Assembly: GCA_902491055.1 (NCBI GenBank)
Contig: CABUGI010000089.1
Location: 1 to 7,682, forward strand
DNA: 7,682 nt
Direction: 5' to 3'
Origin: an uncultured Collinsella sp.
GTDB taxonomy: Bacteria; Actinomycetota; Coriobacteriia; Coriobacteriales; Coriobacteriaceae
The notes under the pieces were generated by a model that was not told the origin of the DNA, ran no database searches, and saw nothing but the letters and a program-made list of their open reading frames with translations. This document shows, in pieces, positions 1-6,031 of the stretch. The translations under genes were made by a program, and so were the position numbers. Within the stretch, counting starts at the first letter, position 1, and every line of letters begins with the position of its first letter.

Positions 1-107
1 TCGACGGTGTCGCCTGCCACGGCGCCCTGCACAAAGACGGCCTTGCCGTTGTCGGCGTGCGCCAGCCCGTCGGCGCCGTAGGTCATCGATTCTATAGTGA
101 GCTTCAT
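1..107 (-). CDS. TRAM-domain RNA methyltransferase, N-terminal fragment (RlmD/RlmCD/TrmA-like)
   Basis: The reverse strand opens with ATG at 107-105 and stays open for 35 codons to the window edge. The peptide begins MKLTIESMTYGADGLAHAD and continues through KAVFVQGAVAGDTV. This pattern (short beta strand, YGxDGxA, then VFVxGAxxGDxV) is typical of the N-terminal TRAM RNA-binding domain of class I SAM-dependent uracil-5 methyltransferases that modify 23S rRNA or tRNA. The methyltransferase domain and catalytic cysteine lie outside the window, so the target base cannot be told. An AGGA sits 2-3 bases before the ATG, which is close but usable. An in-frame ATG 12 codons upstream (143) has no ribosome binding site and would add residues before the domain, so I prefer 107. 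The gene follows ppk in the same direction, beyond a terminator. A stand-alone TRAM protein is a less likely alternative. Confidence 0.75.
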   Translation of the reverse strand, partial: MKLTIESMTYGADGLAHADNGKAVFVQGAVAGDTV

Positions 108-153
108 ATTCCTGCCTGTCATTCGCGTTGTTGTTCGCACCATGGTAGCAGGG

Positions 154-197
154 AAAAGCGCCCCGCATCCGAGGCTTTCCTCAAATGCGGGGCGCTT
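154..197 (-). terminator. Intrinsic terminator of ppk
   Basis: A perfect 13-bp stem pairs 156-168 with 185-197 (GCGCCCCGCAT against ATGCGGGGCGC, plus two A-T pairs). Inside it is a second short stem, GAGG at 171-174 with CCTC at 179-182, around a CTTT loop. Read on the minus strand the stem runs straight into a TTTT tract (157-154). It starts 24 bases after the ppk stop codon and ends before the downstream methyltransferase start, so it should end the ppk transcript. On the plus strand there is no T tract. The short, four-base T tract may allow some read-through into the methyltransferase gene. Confidence 0.75.
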
Positions 198-218
198 CTA
201 CAAACTGCTTCTACAAAC
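194..218. repeat. Short tandem repeat GCTTCTACAAAC x2
   Basis: The 12-mer GCTTCTACAAAC occurs at 194-205 and again at 207-218, one base apart, between the ppk stop codon and its terminator stem. The left copy overlaps the end of the stem. It is most simply a slippage duplication in the 3' untranslated region. No function is evident. Confidence 0.6.
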
Positions 219-220
219 GA

Positions 221-2800
221 CTATTTCGTCTTGCCGGTAATGAGCGTCTTAAGACCCAGGCCGATCAGACCCAGGCCCATGCGCACGCGACCGGGGCGAT
301 GGCGCTCGATGGCCTTGGTCTTGCCGGCGGGCTTATCGCGACGGGCGCTCGTCTCGGGTGCGGGCTTGGTGACCTGCGGCTCGGGCTGAGGTGCAGGTGC
401 GGGCTCGGGCTCAATGACGGTCGCCTGGACCTTCTGAACCTCGGGTGTGGTCGGCTGCGGCTTAGGAGCAGGGGTGGGCTTTGCCTCGGCGGCGGGCTCC
501 GGAGTCGCGGTAGCGGGCTCGGGCGCTTTCTCCACGGCGGTCTCTGCGGCAGCCTCGGGCTCATTCACCGGGGGAGCTGCAACCGCTTCCGGTTTGGCAG
601 CTGCCCCGTGTTCAACCTCGGCCTGAATGGCCTCCTCGGCCACGCGTTCCTTCTCCTGCGCACGCTGCTGCGCGGCGGCCTCGGCGTTGCGATAGGCACG
701 CTCCAGTAGAGCTTCCTGCGAGTTGAAGGGTTTCTCACCCTCTGCACGCTCCACGGGGACCCAGGTGCCGTCGCTCGTGAGGCTGCGGGCCTTCACGTTG
801 TCCCGCAGCTGCATGCCCATATACTCGTGCACTAGGGCGCGGCAGGTGGGGTCGAGCACGGGGAAGGCGATCTCCACGCGGTGCTCGGTGTTGCGCGTCA
901 TCATGTCTGCCGAGCTCAGGTAAATCATGTCCGAGTCCACGCCGAAAGCATAGACGCGCGCGTGCTCCAAAAAGCGTCCGACGATGGAGCGGACATGCAC
1001 GTTCTCGGTCTTGCCCGGAATACCGGGCTTGAGGCACGAGATGCCGCGGATGATCATGTCTACGCGCACGCCGGCACACGATGCCTCGGCGATCTTGTCG
1101 ATGACCTCGCGGTCGGTCAGCGAGTTGAGCTTAAAGAACACGCGGGCGGGCTCGCCGGCAAGGGCGCGCTGAATCTCGCGGTCAAGCCCGCGCATGATGA
1201 GCGGTTTCAGTCCGACGGGCGCCACACCCAGGAAGCGGTAGTCGCCGCGCAGGTTGCCCAGCGACAGATTGCGGAAGAACAGGTTGGCGTCTTCACCGAT
1301 GCCGGGATGGGCTGTCATGAGCATAAAGTCGCTGTAGAGTTTGGCCGTCTTCTCGTTAAAGTTGCCGGTGCCCAAAAGCGTGAGGCGGGTGAGCGCCATG
1401 CCCTCGCGATAGGTGAGCTGGCAGATCTTTGAGTGGCATTTAAAGCCCTCGGAACCATAGATGACGGTGCAGCCCGCCTCTTCCAGACGCTCGGCCCACT
1501 CGATGTTGTTCTGCTCGTCAAAGCGGGCACGAAGTTCCATGAGCACCGTGACCTCTTTGCCGTTCTCGGCAGCATCGATCAGCGACTCGCACAGGCGGCT
1601 CTGCTTGGCCACGCGGTAGAGTGTGATGCGCAGCGAGATGCACTCGGGGTCGTAGGCGGCCTCGTGCACCAGATCCAGGAACGGATTCATGGCCTCGTAA
1701 GGGTAGAAGAGCAGCTTGTCGTGCTGCAGCACCTGCTCGCGGATGGAGCGGGTCATGTCGATGGTGGGGTTGGGCTGCGGCTTAAACGGCGTAAAGAGCA
1801 GCTCGTTGCGCAGGTGCTCGGGAATCTTGCCCTCAATGCCAAAGACGTAGCCCAGGTTGAGCGGGATATCGCAGGTAAAGACAGAGCGGCGCGAAAGCTC
1901 GAGCGCCTTGCGGATAGTCTTGAGCGTCGCCTTCTCGAGCGATCCCGAGACCGCGAGCACTACCGGCTGCAGGCGCAGGCGCTTCTTGAGAATGCGCTTC
2001 ATGTGCTGGCGGTAGTCCTCTTCCTCCTCGACGCCCTCGCCGTCCGGATCGATGTCAGCGTTGCGGGTGACGCGGATCAGCGCACGATCCAGCGGCTTAT
2101 AGGAGCCAAAGCAGCTGTCCAGGCAGGCGAGGATGACGTCCTCGAGCAAGATGTAGGAGTAGGTGCCGGTGGGCGAGGGGATCTCGACCACGCGGTTCAT
2201 CGAGGCGGGAATCTCGATAAGGCCCAGCAGGCTCTCCTCGTCGGTGGCACCGTCCAGACCACAGGCCAGATAGAGCGCGCCATTGCGCAGGTTGGGGAAG
2301 GGGTGGCGAGGATCGATGACCAGCGGCGAGATGACCGGTGACACGTAGGCCTGGAAGTAGCGGGTTACAAAGGTGCGCTCCTCGGGCGTAAGCGAATCGA
2401 TGCGGGCGCGGTGAACGCCCAAGGTGTCGAGCTTGCCCTCGATGCTCTTAAAGATGGACTCCCAACGGGTAAGGAGCCCGGGCATTTCGGCCATGACAGC
2501 ATCGACCTGTTCGGAGGCGGTCATATTGCTCTTGTTGTCGACAGGTTGTTTTTTGAGCTCCGCCAGATCGGACAGGCCGCCCACGCGCACCATAAGGAAC
2601 TCGTCGAGGTTGGACTCGAAGATCGAGACGAACTTTAGTCGCTCGAATAACGGAACGGTTTCGTCGAAGGCTTCGTCGAGCACGCGGTTGTCAAAGCGTA
2701 GCCAGCTGAGCTCTCGGTTTTGCGTGTACGAGAAGTCGCGCGGCGGTTTGCGCAGCTTTGCGGCGGCTTGCTTCTTTTCGATTTTGCTCGGCATATGCAT
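221..2800 (-). CDS. ppk: Polyphosphate kinase 1 with long C-terminal extension
   Basis: PPK1 reversibly moves the terminal phosphate of ATP onto inorganic polyphosphate, giving a phosphate and energy store linked to stress survival. Counting from the ATG at 2800 (859 aa), residues 24-75 match the PPK N-terminal domain (NRELSWLRFDNRVLDEA, SNLDEFLMVRVG). DPRHPFPNLRNGALYLA follows near 165. The catalytic core has FYPYEAMNPFLDL near 365 and the autophosphorylated histidine at about 456 in FKCHSKICQ. TGNFNEKTAKLYSDF and the second conserved histidine at about 613 (SIVGRFLEHARVYAFG) complete it. The family core ends near residue 684, about the length of E. coli PPK. A further 175 residues follow: a charged helix, a Pro/Ala/Glu-rich linker (about 732-817) and a basic end with a Gly/Leu segment. 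A GTG at 2839 would extend the frame but has no ribosome binding site and overlaps the likely promoter. ATG 2800 or ATG 2794 (GGA 9 bases upstream) is preferred. Kinase identity is certain; the tail's role is unknown. Confidence 0.96.
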   Translation of the reverse strand: MHMPSKIEKKQAAAKLRKPPRDFSYTQNRELSWLRFDNRVLDEAFDETVPLFERLKFVSIFESNLDEFLMVRVGGLSDLAELKKQPVDNKSNMTASEQVDAVMAEMPGLLTRWESIFKSIEGKLDTLGVHRARIDSLTPEERTFVTRYFQAYVSPVISPLVIDPRHPFPNLRNGALYLACGLDGATDEESLLGLIEIPASMNRVVEIPSPTGTYSYILLEDVILACLDSCFGSYKPLDRALIRVTRNADIDPDGEGVEEEEDYRQHMKRILKKRLRLQPVVLAVSGSLEKATLKTIRKALELSRRSVFTCDIPLNLGYVFGIEGKIPEHLRNELLFTPFKPQPNPTIDMTRSIREQVLQHDKLLFYPYEAMNPFLDLVHEAAYDPECISLRITLYRVAKQSRLCESLIDAAENGKEVTVLMELRARFDEQNNIEWAERLEEAGCTVIYGSEGFKCHSKICQLTYREGMALTRLTLLGTGNFNEKTAKLYSDFMLMTAHPGIGEDANLFFRNLSLGNLRGDYRFLGVAPVGLKPLIMRGLDREIQRALAGEPARVFFKLNSLTDREVIDKIAEASCAGVRVDMIIRGISCLKPGIPGKTENVHVRSIVGRFLEHARVYAFGVDSDMIYLSSADMMTRNTEHRVEIAFPVLDPTCRALVHEYMGMQLRDNVKARSLTSDGTWVPVERAEGEKPFNSQEALLERAYRNAEAAAQQRAQEKERVAEEAIQAEVEHGAAAKPEAVAAPPVNEPEAAAETAVEKAPEPATATPEPAAEAKPTPAPKPQPTTPEVQKVQATVIEPEPAPAPQPEPQVTKPAPETSARRDKPAGKTKAIERHRPGRVRMGLGLIGLGLKTLITGKTK

Positions 2801-2829
2801 CTGTCCGTTCAGTCCCCACAAGGGACGGT

Positions 2830-2857
2830 AGCCTAACACTAATCACTATTGTCTCAA
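2830..2857 (-). promoter_or_regulatory. Possible ppk promoter
   Basis: On the minus strand TTGAGA (2857-2852) matches the -35 consensus at five of six positions. It is followed after 16 bases by TAGGCT (2835-2830), a weak -10 matching three of six. Transcription would start near 2823, about 23 bases before the ATG at 2800. This supports the shorter ppk start, because the GTG at 2839 would lie inside the promoter. The weak -10 keeps confidence low. Confidence 0.35.
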
Positions 2858-2886
2858 TTTAGTCGACCTGTAGCACGGACGCATCG

Positions 2887-2897
2887 CGCGAACGGTA
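2887..2897 (-). promoter_or_regulatory. Single TACCGTTC element upstream of ppk
   Basis: The minus strand reads TACCGTTCGCG, matching 9 of 11 positions of the TACCGTTYAYC element found upstream of both arcA copies. It points toward ppk. Its 5' end is 62 bases before the proposed ppk -10, the same distance as the distal element has from the -10 in front of arcA copy 1. There is no partner 21 bases downstream. It is a candidate half-site for a shared regulator. Confidence 0.3.
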
Positions 2898-2988
2898 TCT
2901 TTACCTACTTCTTACGCTGCCAAGGCATGCAACTAACTGCCCAACTCGTTTGGAAACAATCTATATCCATACTCAACTGGTGAGGATG

Positions 2989-3048
2989 TATGAATAAGAA
3001 TGATTGCGAGCTGAATATAATCGAATCCAAATTGAATCATGGACAAAC
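2989..3048 (+). promoter_or_regulatory. Candidate ARG-box array upstream of arcA copy 1
   Basis: TGAAT occurs at 2991, 3012 and 3033, exactly 21 bases apart each time. The first 18-mer (2989-3006, TATGAATAAGAATGATTG) matches 13 of 18 positions of the published AhrC/ArgR ARG-box consensus as I recall it (CATGAATAAAAATKCAAK). The second and third match mainly in the left half. Paired ARG boxes in known arginine regulons are spaced about 21 bp centre to centre, fitting the arginine repressor/activator hexamer. The array lies 319-361 bp upstream of the arcA start and recurs at the same distance before copy 2. Assignment to ArgR is inference; spacing and recurrence are seen directly. Confidence 0.45.
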
Positions 3049-3171
3049 GACATATATATGCAGAAAACCGTTTTAGCTATGCAATTCCTAAACATGAAAA
3101 TATTTGTGCAATCTAGCTTAATTCCTTAGAAAAAAGAACATTTACCTTTGAAAACCTGCTTTAGAGAACCG

Positions 3172-3198
3172 AAGTGCATCATGGGGGAATCATATGCG
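3172..3198 (+). promoter_or_regulatory. Upstream block conserved between the two arcA promoters
   Basis: Aligning the two arcA upstream regions without gaps gives 19 of 27 identical positions here against 6261-6287, including AAGTG, CATG, GAA and ATATG. The block sits directly upstream of the distal CCGTT element. Much of the surrounding sequence has diverged beyond easy alignment, so its retention suggests a binding site or simply slower drift. No known motif is recognised. Confidence 0.3.
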
Positions 3199-3201
3199 AT
3201 A

Positions 3202-3233
3202 TACCGTTCATCGCACTTTGCTGACCGTTTGGG
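3202..3233 (+). promoter_or_regulatory. Tandem CCGTT operator of arcA copy 1
   Basis: TACCGTTCATC (from 3202) and GACCGTTTGGGG (from 3223) place CCGTT at 3204 and 3225, 21 bases or two helical turns apart. The second copy is followed by GGGGGCGAGGTGGAA, which overlaps the -35 region. The same pair, spacing and G-rich block precede arcA copy 2 at 6292 and 6313. Centres fall near -70 and -49 relative to the predicted start. This fits a dimeric activator bound on one face of the DNA next to a promoter with a poor -35. The protein is not identifiable from the sequence. Confidence 0.5.
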
Positions 3234-3240
3234 GGCGAGG

Positions 3241-3269
3241 TGGAATTGCAGGTGGTTTTTGGATATAAC
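3241..3269 (+). promoter_or_regulatory. arcA copy 1 promoter
   Basis: TATAAC at 3264-3269 is a good -10. Seventeen bases upstream the -35 position reads TGGAAT, only a partial match to TTGACA. The corresponding boxes before copy 2 are TATAAA and TGGAAG at the same offsets. Transcription would start near 3276, just before the conserved GTCAGCAA, giving a leader of about 76 bases. The poor -35 and adjacent CCGTT pair suggest activator dependence. Confidence 0.55.
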
Positions 3270-3297
3270 TAGAGCTGTCAGCAAGCAGCGTCCCATA

Positions 3298-3349
3298 CGG
3301 AGGGGCGCTGATACATTCGGCCAGTAAGGCCCGAAAGAAAGGTAGGAGG
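3298..3349 (+). promoter_or_regulatory. arcA copy 1 mRNA leader: conserved motif, bulged hairpin and RBS
   Basis: CGGAGGGGCGCT (3298-3309) is identical in the copy 2 leader. A hairpin follows: TTCGGCC (3316-3322) pairs with GG plus CCGAA (3328-3329, 3331-3335) around loop AGTAA, leaving C3330 bulged. Copy 2 folds the same way with a different loop and an extra C-G pair. The ribosome binding site AGGAGG (3344-3349) is only two bases from the ATG, which is unusually close. AAAGG at 3338-3342 is an alternative at normal distance. The hairpin ends nine bases before the AGGAGG and could affect translation. Confidence 0.4.
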
Positions 3350-4594
3350 CCATGACGAAAGGTCTGCACGTGCCTTCCGAGATCGGCAAGCTCAGGAAGG
3401 TCTGCCTGCACCGTCCCGGCGACGAGCTCCTCAACCTGCCGCCCGACGAGCTCGAGCGACTCCTGTTCGACGACGTCCCGTTCCTGGAGGTCGCACAGCA
3501 GGAGCACGACACCTTCGCCCAGATCCTGAGGGACCAGGGCGTGGAGGTCCTCTACCTCGAGAACCTCGTCGCCGAGGTGTTCGACCAGGTCCCCGGCGCC
3601 CGCGCCGAGTTCACCGACCAGTACATCGCCGAGGCCGGCATCCGCGGCCAGCACATGCCGCAGATCGTCCGCGAGAAGCTGGACTCCATCGAGGACAACC
3701 TCGAGTTCGTCAAGAAGACCATGGCCGGCATGACCAAGTCCGAGATCGACATGCCCCTCACGGCGTCCACGACCCTCGACTCCCTGGTCAACTCCGAGTC
3801 CGAGTCCGACCTGATCATCGACCCGATGCCCAACCTCTACTTCACCCGCGACCCGTTCGCGGTCGTCGGCGAGGGCGTCAACCTCAACCGCATGTACTCG
3901 GTCACCCGCAACCGCGAGACCCTGTACGGCAAGTACGTCTTCAAGTACCACCCCGACTACAAGGACGTCTCCCTGTACTTCCGCCGCGACTGCCAGTTCC
4001 ACACCGAGGGCGGCGACGTGCTGAACATCAACGAGAAGACCCTCGCCGTCGGCATCTCCCAGCGCACCCAGGCCGCCGCGATCGACGTCATGGCCCAGAA
4101 CATCTTCTGGAACTCCGACTCCAAGGTCGAGCGCATCCTGGCCTTCGACATCCCGGTCTCGCGCGCCTTCATGCACCTCGACACGGTCTTCACCCAGATC
4201 GACGTCGATAAGTTCACGATCCACCCCGCCATCATGGGCACCCTGCGCGTCTACGAGCTGACCGCCGGCAAGAACCCGGGCGACGTGAACATCCGCCTGA
4301 TCGAGGACACCCTCGAGCACGTCCTGGAGGACGCCACCGGCGTCGACCAGGTCAAGCTGATCCCCTGCGGCGGCGGCGACCCGATCGCGGCCTCCCGCGA
4401 GCAGTGGAACGACGGCTCCAACACCCTGTGCGTCGAGCCCGGCAAGATCTGCGTCTACGCCCGCAACACCGTCACCAACGACGTGCTGTACAAGGAGGGC
4501 CTGGACCTTCTCGTCGTGCCCTCCGCCGAGCTCTCCCGCGGCCGCGGCGGCCCGCGCTGCATGAGCATGCCCTTCTGGCGCGAGGACCTCTAAG
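3328..4594 (+). repeat. Long direct repeat, left copy (arcA and its RBS)
   Basis: This 1267-bp block reads the same as 6416-7682 at an offset of 3088 bases. Identity begins abruptly at GGCCCG in the leader hairpin and runs through the stop codon to the window end. Proteins in the real frame and in other frames agree between copies, so synonymous positions are also identical. The base before the block differs (A3327 versus G6415), and upstream sequence is heavily diverged. Confidence 0.93.
3352..4593 (+). CDS. arcA: Arginine deiminase, copy 1
   Basis: This 413-residue cytosolic enzyme hydrolyses L-arginine to L-citrulline and ammonia, the first step of the arginine deiminase pathway. Length and motifs fit the family. 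The N terminus has LRKVCLHRPGDEL. The substrate-binding aspartate is D167 in YFTRDPF. The guanidinium-modifying fold supplies E219 in HTEGGDVL, H275 and D277 in FMHLDTVF. The nucleophile is C403 in RGGPRCMSMP. All expected catalytic residues are present, so the enzyme should be active. The start has AGGAGG just upstream and matches the conserved family N terminus. Beyond the first few codons nearly every codon ends in G or C, a bias stronger than in ppk or the aminotransferase and typical of a very highly expressed gene. The protein is identical to the copy at 6440. No arcB, arcC or arcD is visible here. The aminotransferase begins 149 bases downstream. Confidence 0.97.
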   Translation: MTKGLHVPSEIGKLRKVCLHRPGDELLNLPPDELERLLFDDVPFLEVAQQEHDTFAQILRDQGVEVLYLENLVAEVFDQVPGARAEFTDQYIAEAGIRGQHMPQIVREKLDSIEDNLEFVKKTMAGMTKSEIDMPLTASTTLDSLVNSESESDLIIDPMPNLYFTRDPFAVVGEGVNLNRMYSVTRNRETLYGKYVFKYHPDYKDVSLYFRRDCQFHTEGGDVLNINEKTLAVGISQRTQAAAIDVMAQNIFWNSDSKVERILAFDIPVSRAFMHLDTVFTQIDVDKFTIHPAIMGTLRVYELTAGKNPGDVNIRLIEDTLEHVLEDATGVDQVKLIPCGGGDPIAASREQWNDGSNTLCVEPGKICVYARNTVTNDVLYKEGLDLLVVPSAELSRGRGGPRCMSMPFWREDL

Positions 4595-4742
4595 GTCTTC
4601 AAGGACCCGTACAGGTCATAATACATACATCTAGCTGCCATTAGATGTCTTCCATTGGGGCGGTGCGGGTTTTCGCACCGTCCCAATCTTGTATGAGGAA
4701 CGTCAACACGGTTGGATGACTGCTTTTGTAAGGAGCTTGGCC
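4594..4742 (+). other. arcA-aminotransferase intergenic region with two hairpins
   Basis: Two inverted repeats lie here. ACATCTA (4627-4633) pairs with TAGATGT (4642-4648) across eight bases. A much stronger 14-bp stem follows, 4654-4667 with 4674-4687, containing one G-U pair and a GGTTTT loop. The strong stem is followed by CTTG, not a T tract, so it is at best a partial terminator. It may instead stabilise the arcA mRNA 3' end or lower expression of the downstream gene relative to arcA. No convincing promoter is seen, so the aminotransferase is probably transcribed by read-through from arcA. Confidence 0.55.
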
Positions 4743-5867
4743 ATGGACATCAAGACGATTGGCGTTGAGGAATGGCTCAACGTTTGGGAGAAGAGCGCCA
4801 CGTGGGACATCGCCCAGTCGACGATCTCGTCGCTCACCATGGGCGAGCTGCGCGCGCTCGATGAGCAGGACGGCGCCACGTTCTACGAGCGCCTGGACCG
4901 CGAGAAGATGAACTACGGCTGGATCGAGGGTTCGCCGGAGTTTAAGGCCGTGGTTGCCAAGCTGTATCGTCGGGAGGTCAATCCCGACCACATTCTGCAG
5001 ACCAATGGCTGCACGGGTGCGAACCTCAACGCCATCATGGCCGTGGTCGAGCCCGGCGACCACGTTATCGCCGAGTGGCCCACCTACGCGCCGCTCTACG
5101 AGATTCCGCGCACGCTGGGCGCCGAGGTCGAGTATTGGGAGCTTCGCGAGGAACTCGGCTGGAAGCCCGATATCGAGGAGCTCAAGCGCATCGTTCGTCC
5201 CAACACGAAGCTCATCTGCATCAACAACGCATCGAACCCCATCGGTACCGTGCTCGATGCCGATACGCTCGGCCAGATTGCCGAGATCGCCCGCTCGGTG
5301 GGCGCCTATGTGCTGTGCGACGAGGTGTACCTGCCGCTTGAGAACACCGAGGACTTTTTGTCGATGGCCGATGTGTACGAGAAAGCCATCGTCACCAACT
5401 CGGTGTCCAAGACCTATTCGACGCCTGCTGCCCGCGTGGGCTGGGTTGTGGCAGACGAAGAGGTATCTAATCGCATTCGCACGTACCGCGACTACACCAT
5501 GATTTGCGGCGGCGTGTTCAACGACGCCCTGGCGACCTATGTGCTCAAGCACAAGGACAAGATCCTCGAGCGCAACCGCAAGATCGTGTTTGGAAACCGC
5601 GATATCGCGCAGGCTTGGATCGACACGCAGCATCGTGTCTCCTGGACGGCCCCGCAGAGTGTGTCCACCTCGTTTATCCAGCTGGACATTCCCGAGGATG
5701 ACGAGGAGTTCTGCAAGCGCCTGCTGTCCGAGAGGGGAGTGCTGCTGGTACCTGGCTGCCGCTTTGAGCTTCCCTGTGGCGCACGCCTGGGCTACTGCGC
5801 GAGCGAGGACGTTCTGCGCGAGGGCCTGAGGCTTTTGGGCGAGGCGCTGGCGGAGTTCGATCGCTAG
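4743..5867 (+). CDS. PLP-dependent aminotransferase, fold type I (class I/II)
   Basis: This 374-residue cytosolic protein has the complete fold-type I signature. NNASNPIG (N165) and CDEVYLPL (D193, Y196) hold the cofactor ring. SVSKTYSTPAARVGW carries the Schiff-base lysine K223 and phosphate-binding R231. R348 in CGARLGY is placed to bind the substrate carboxylate. YGWIEGSPEFKAVVA and TNGCTGANLNAI are typical of the N-terminal half. The opening, GVEEWLNVWEKSATWDIAQS followed by SLTMGEL, resembles a subgroup annotated as aminotransferases or capreomycidine-synthase-like (VioD) enzymes, which act on arginine derivatives. This resemblance is from memory. AAGGAG at 4730-4735 lies seven bases before ATG 4743; an upstream in-frame ATG at 4689 would start inside the hairpin region without a ribosome binding site. 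Its place between two arcA copies suggests a substrate linked to arginine, ornithine or citrulline. Family is sure; substrate is not. Confidence 0.93.
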   Translation: MDIKTIGVEEWLNVWEKSATWDIAQSTISSLTMGELRALDEQDGATFYERLDREKMNYGWIEGSPEFKAVVAKLYRREVNPDHILQTNGCTGANLNAIMAVVEPGDHVIAEWPTYAPLYEIPRTLGAEVEYWELREELGWKPDIEELKRIVRPNTKLICINNASNPIGTVLDADTLGQIAEIARSVGAYVLCDEVYLPLENTEDFLSMADVYEKAIVTNSVSKTYSTPAARVGWVVADEEVSNRIRTYRDYTMICGGVFNDALATYVLKHKDKILERNRKIVFGNRDIAQAWIDTQHRVSWTAPQSVSTSFIQLDIPEDDEEFCKRLLSERGVLLVPGCRFELPCGARLGYCASEDVLREGLRLLGEALAEFDR

Positions 5868-5915
5868 GATTCCGACGGCTCTCAAGGCCGCTCAAATCTG
5901 CCTACGATTATCGAT

Positions 5916-5954
5916 AACAGTCCCGTTTCCCATGAGGGGAGCGGGACTGTTTTT
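5916..5954 (+). terminator. Intrinsic terminator after the aminotransferase
   Basis: AACAGTCCCG (5916-5925) pairs with CGGGACTGTT (5942-5951). Inside are a three-base internal loop and a CCC/GGG stem capped by ATGA. The stem leads into TTTTT (5950-5954). It begins 48 bases after the aminotransferase stop codon and should isolate the arcA copy 1-aminotransferase unit from arcA copy 2. Copy 2 therefore needs its own promoter, which is present. Confidence 0.85.
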
Positions 5955-6031
5955 CTATACCGAGAAGTCAAGTTGTTACAAATGAGGCCGTAAGGCGAGC
6001 CGGTATTCGCTGGGCCTTATACTGAGCTTCC

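Noticed and set aside
1433..2341. Plus-strand open frame of 302 codons inside ppk
   Set aside because: It lies wholly antisense to a convincing PPK1 and shows no recognisable domain.
2798..2839. GTG start at 2839 for ppk (872 residues)
   Set aside because: It has no ribosome binding site, lies inside the likely promoter, and the added residues do not match the start of the PPK domain.
2990..3076. Small open frame of 28 codons (starts MNKNDCELNII) with GGTGAGG four bases upstream
   Set aside because: It coincides with the TGAAT array, and the copy 2 counterpart reads a different 14-codon peptide. No protein-level conservation is seen between the duplicated regions, so regulatory DNA explains it better.
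3298..3352. Riboswitch (guanidine class) in the arcA leader
   Set aside because: The conserved GGGGGCGAGG and GGAGGGGCGCT blocks superficially recall guanidine aptamers. The expected paired ACGR loops or known core motifs are not present, and the first block lies upstream of the predicted transcript.
3208..4686. Long antisense open frame of 492 codons over arcA copy 1, with a shorter equivalent at 6365-7408
   Set aside because: It is a by-product of G/C-ending codons in arcA. The protein is an implausible Val/Asp/Leu/Gly-rich repeat with no domain, and it overlaps a certain gene.
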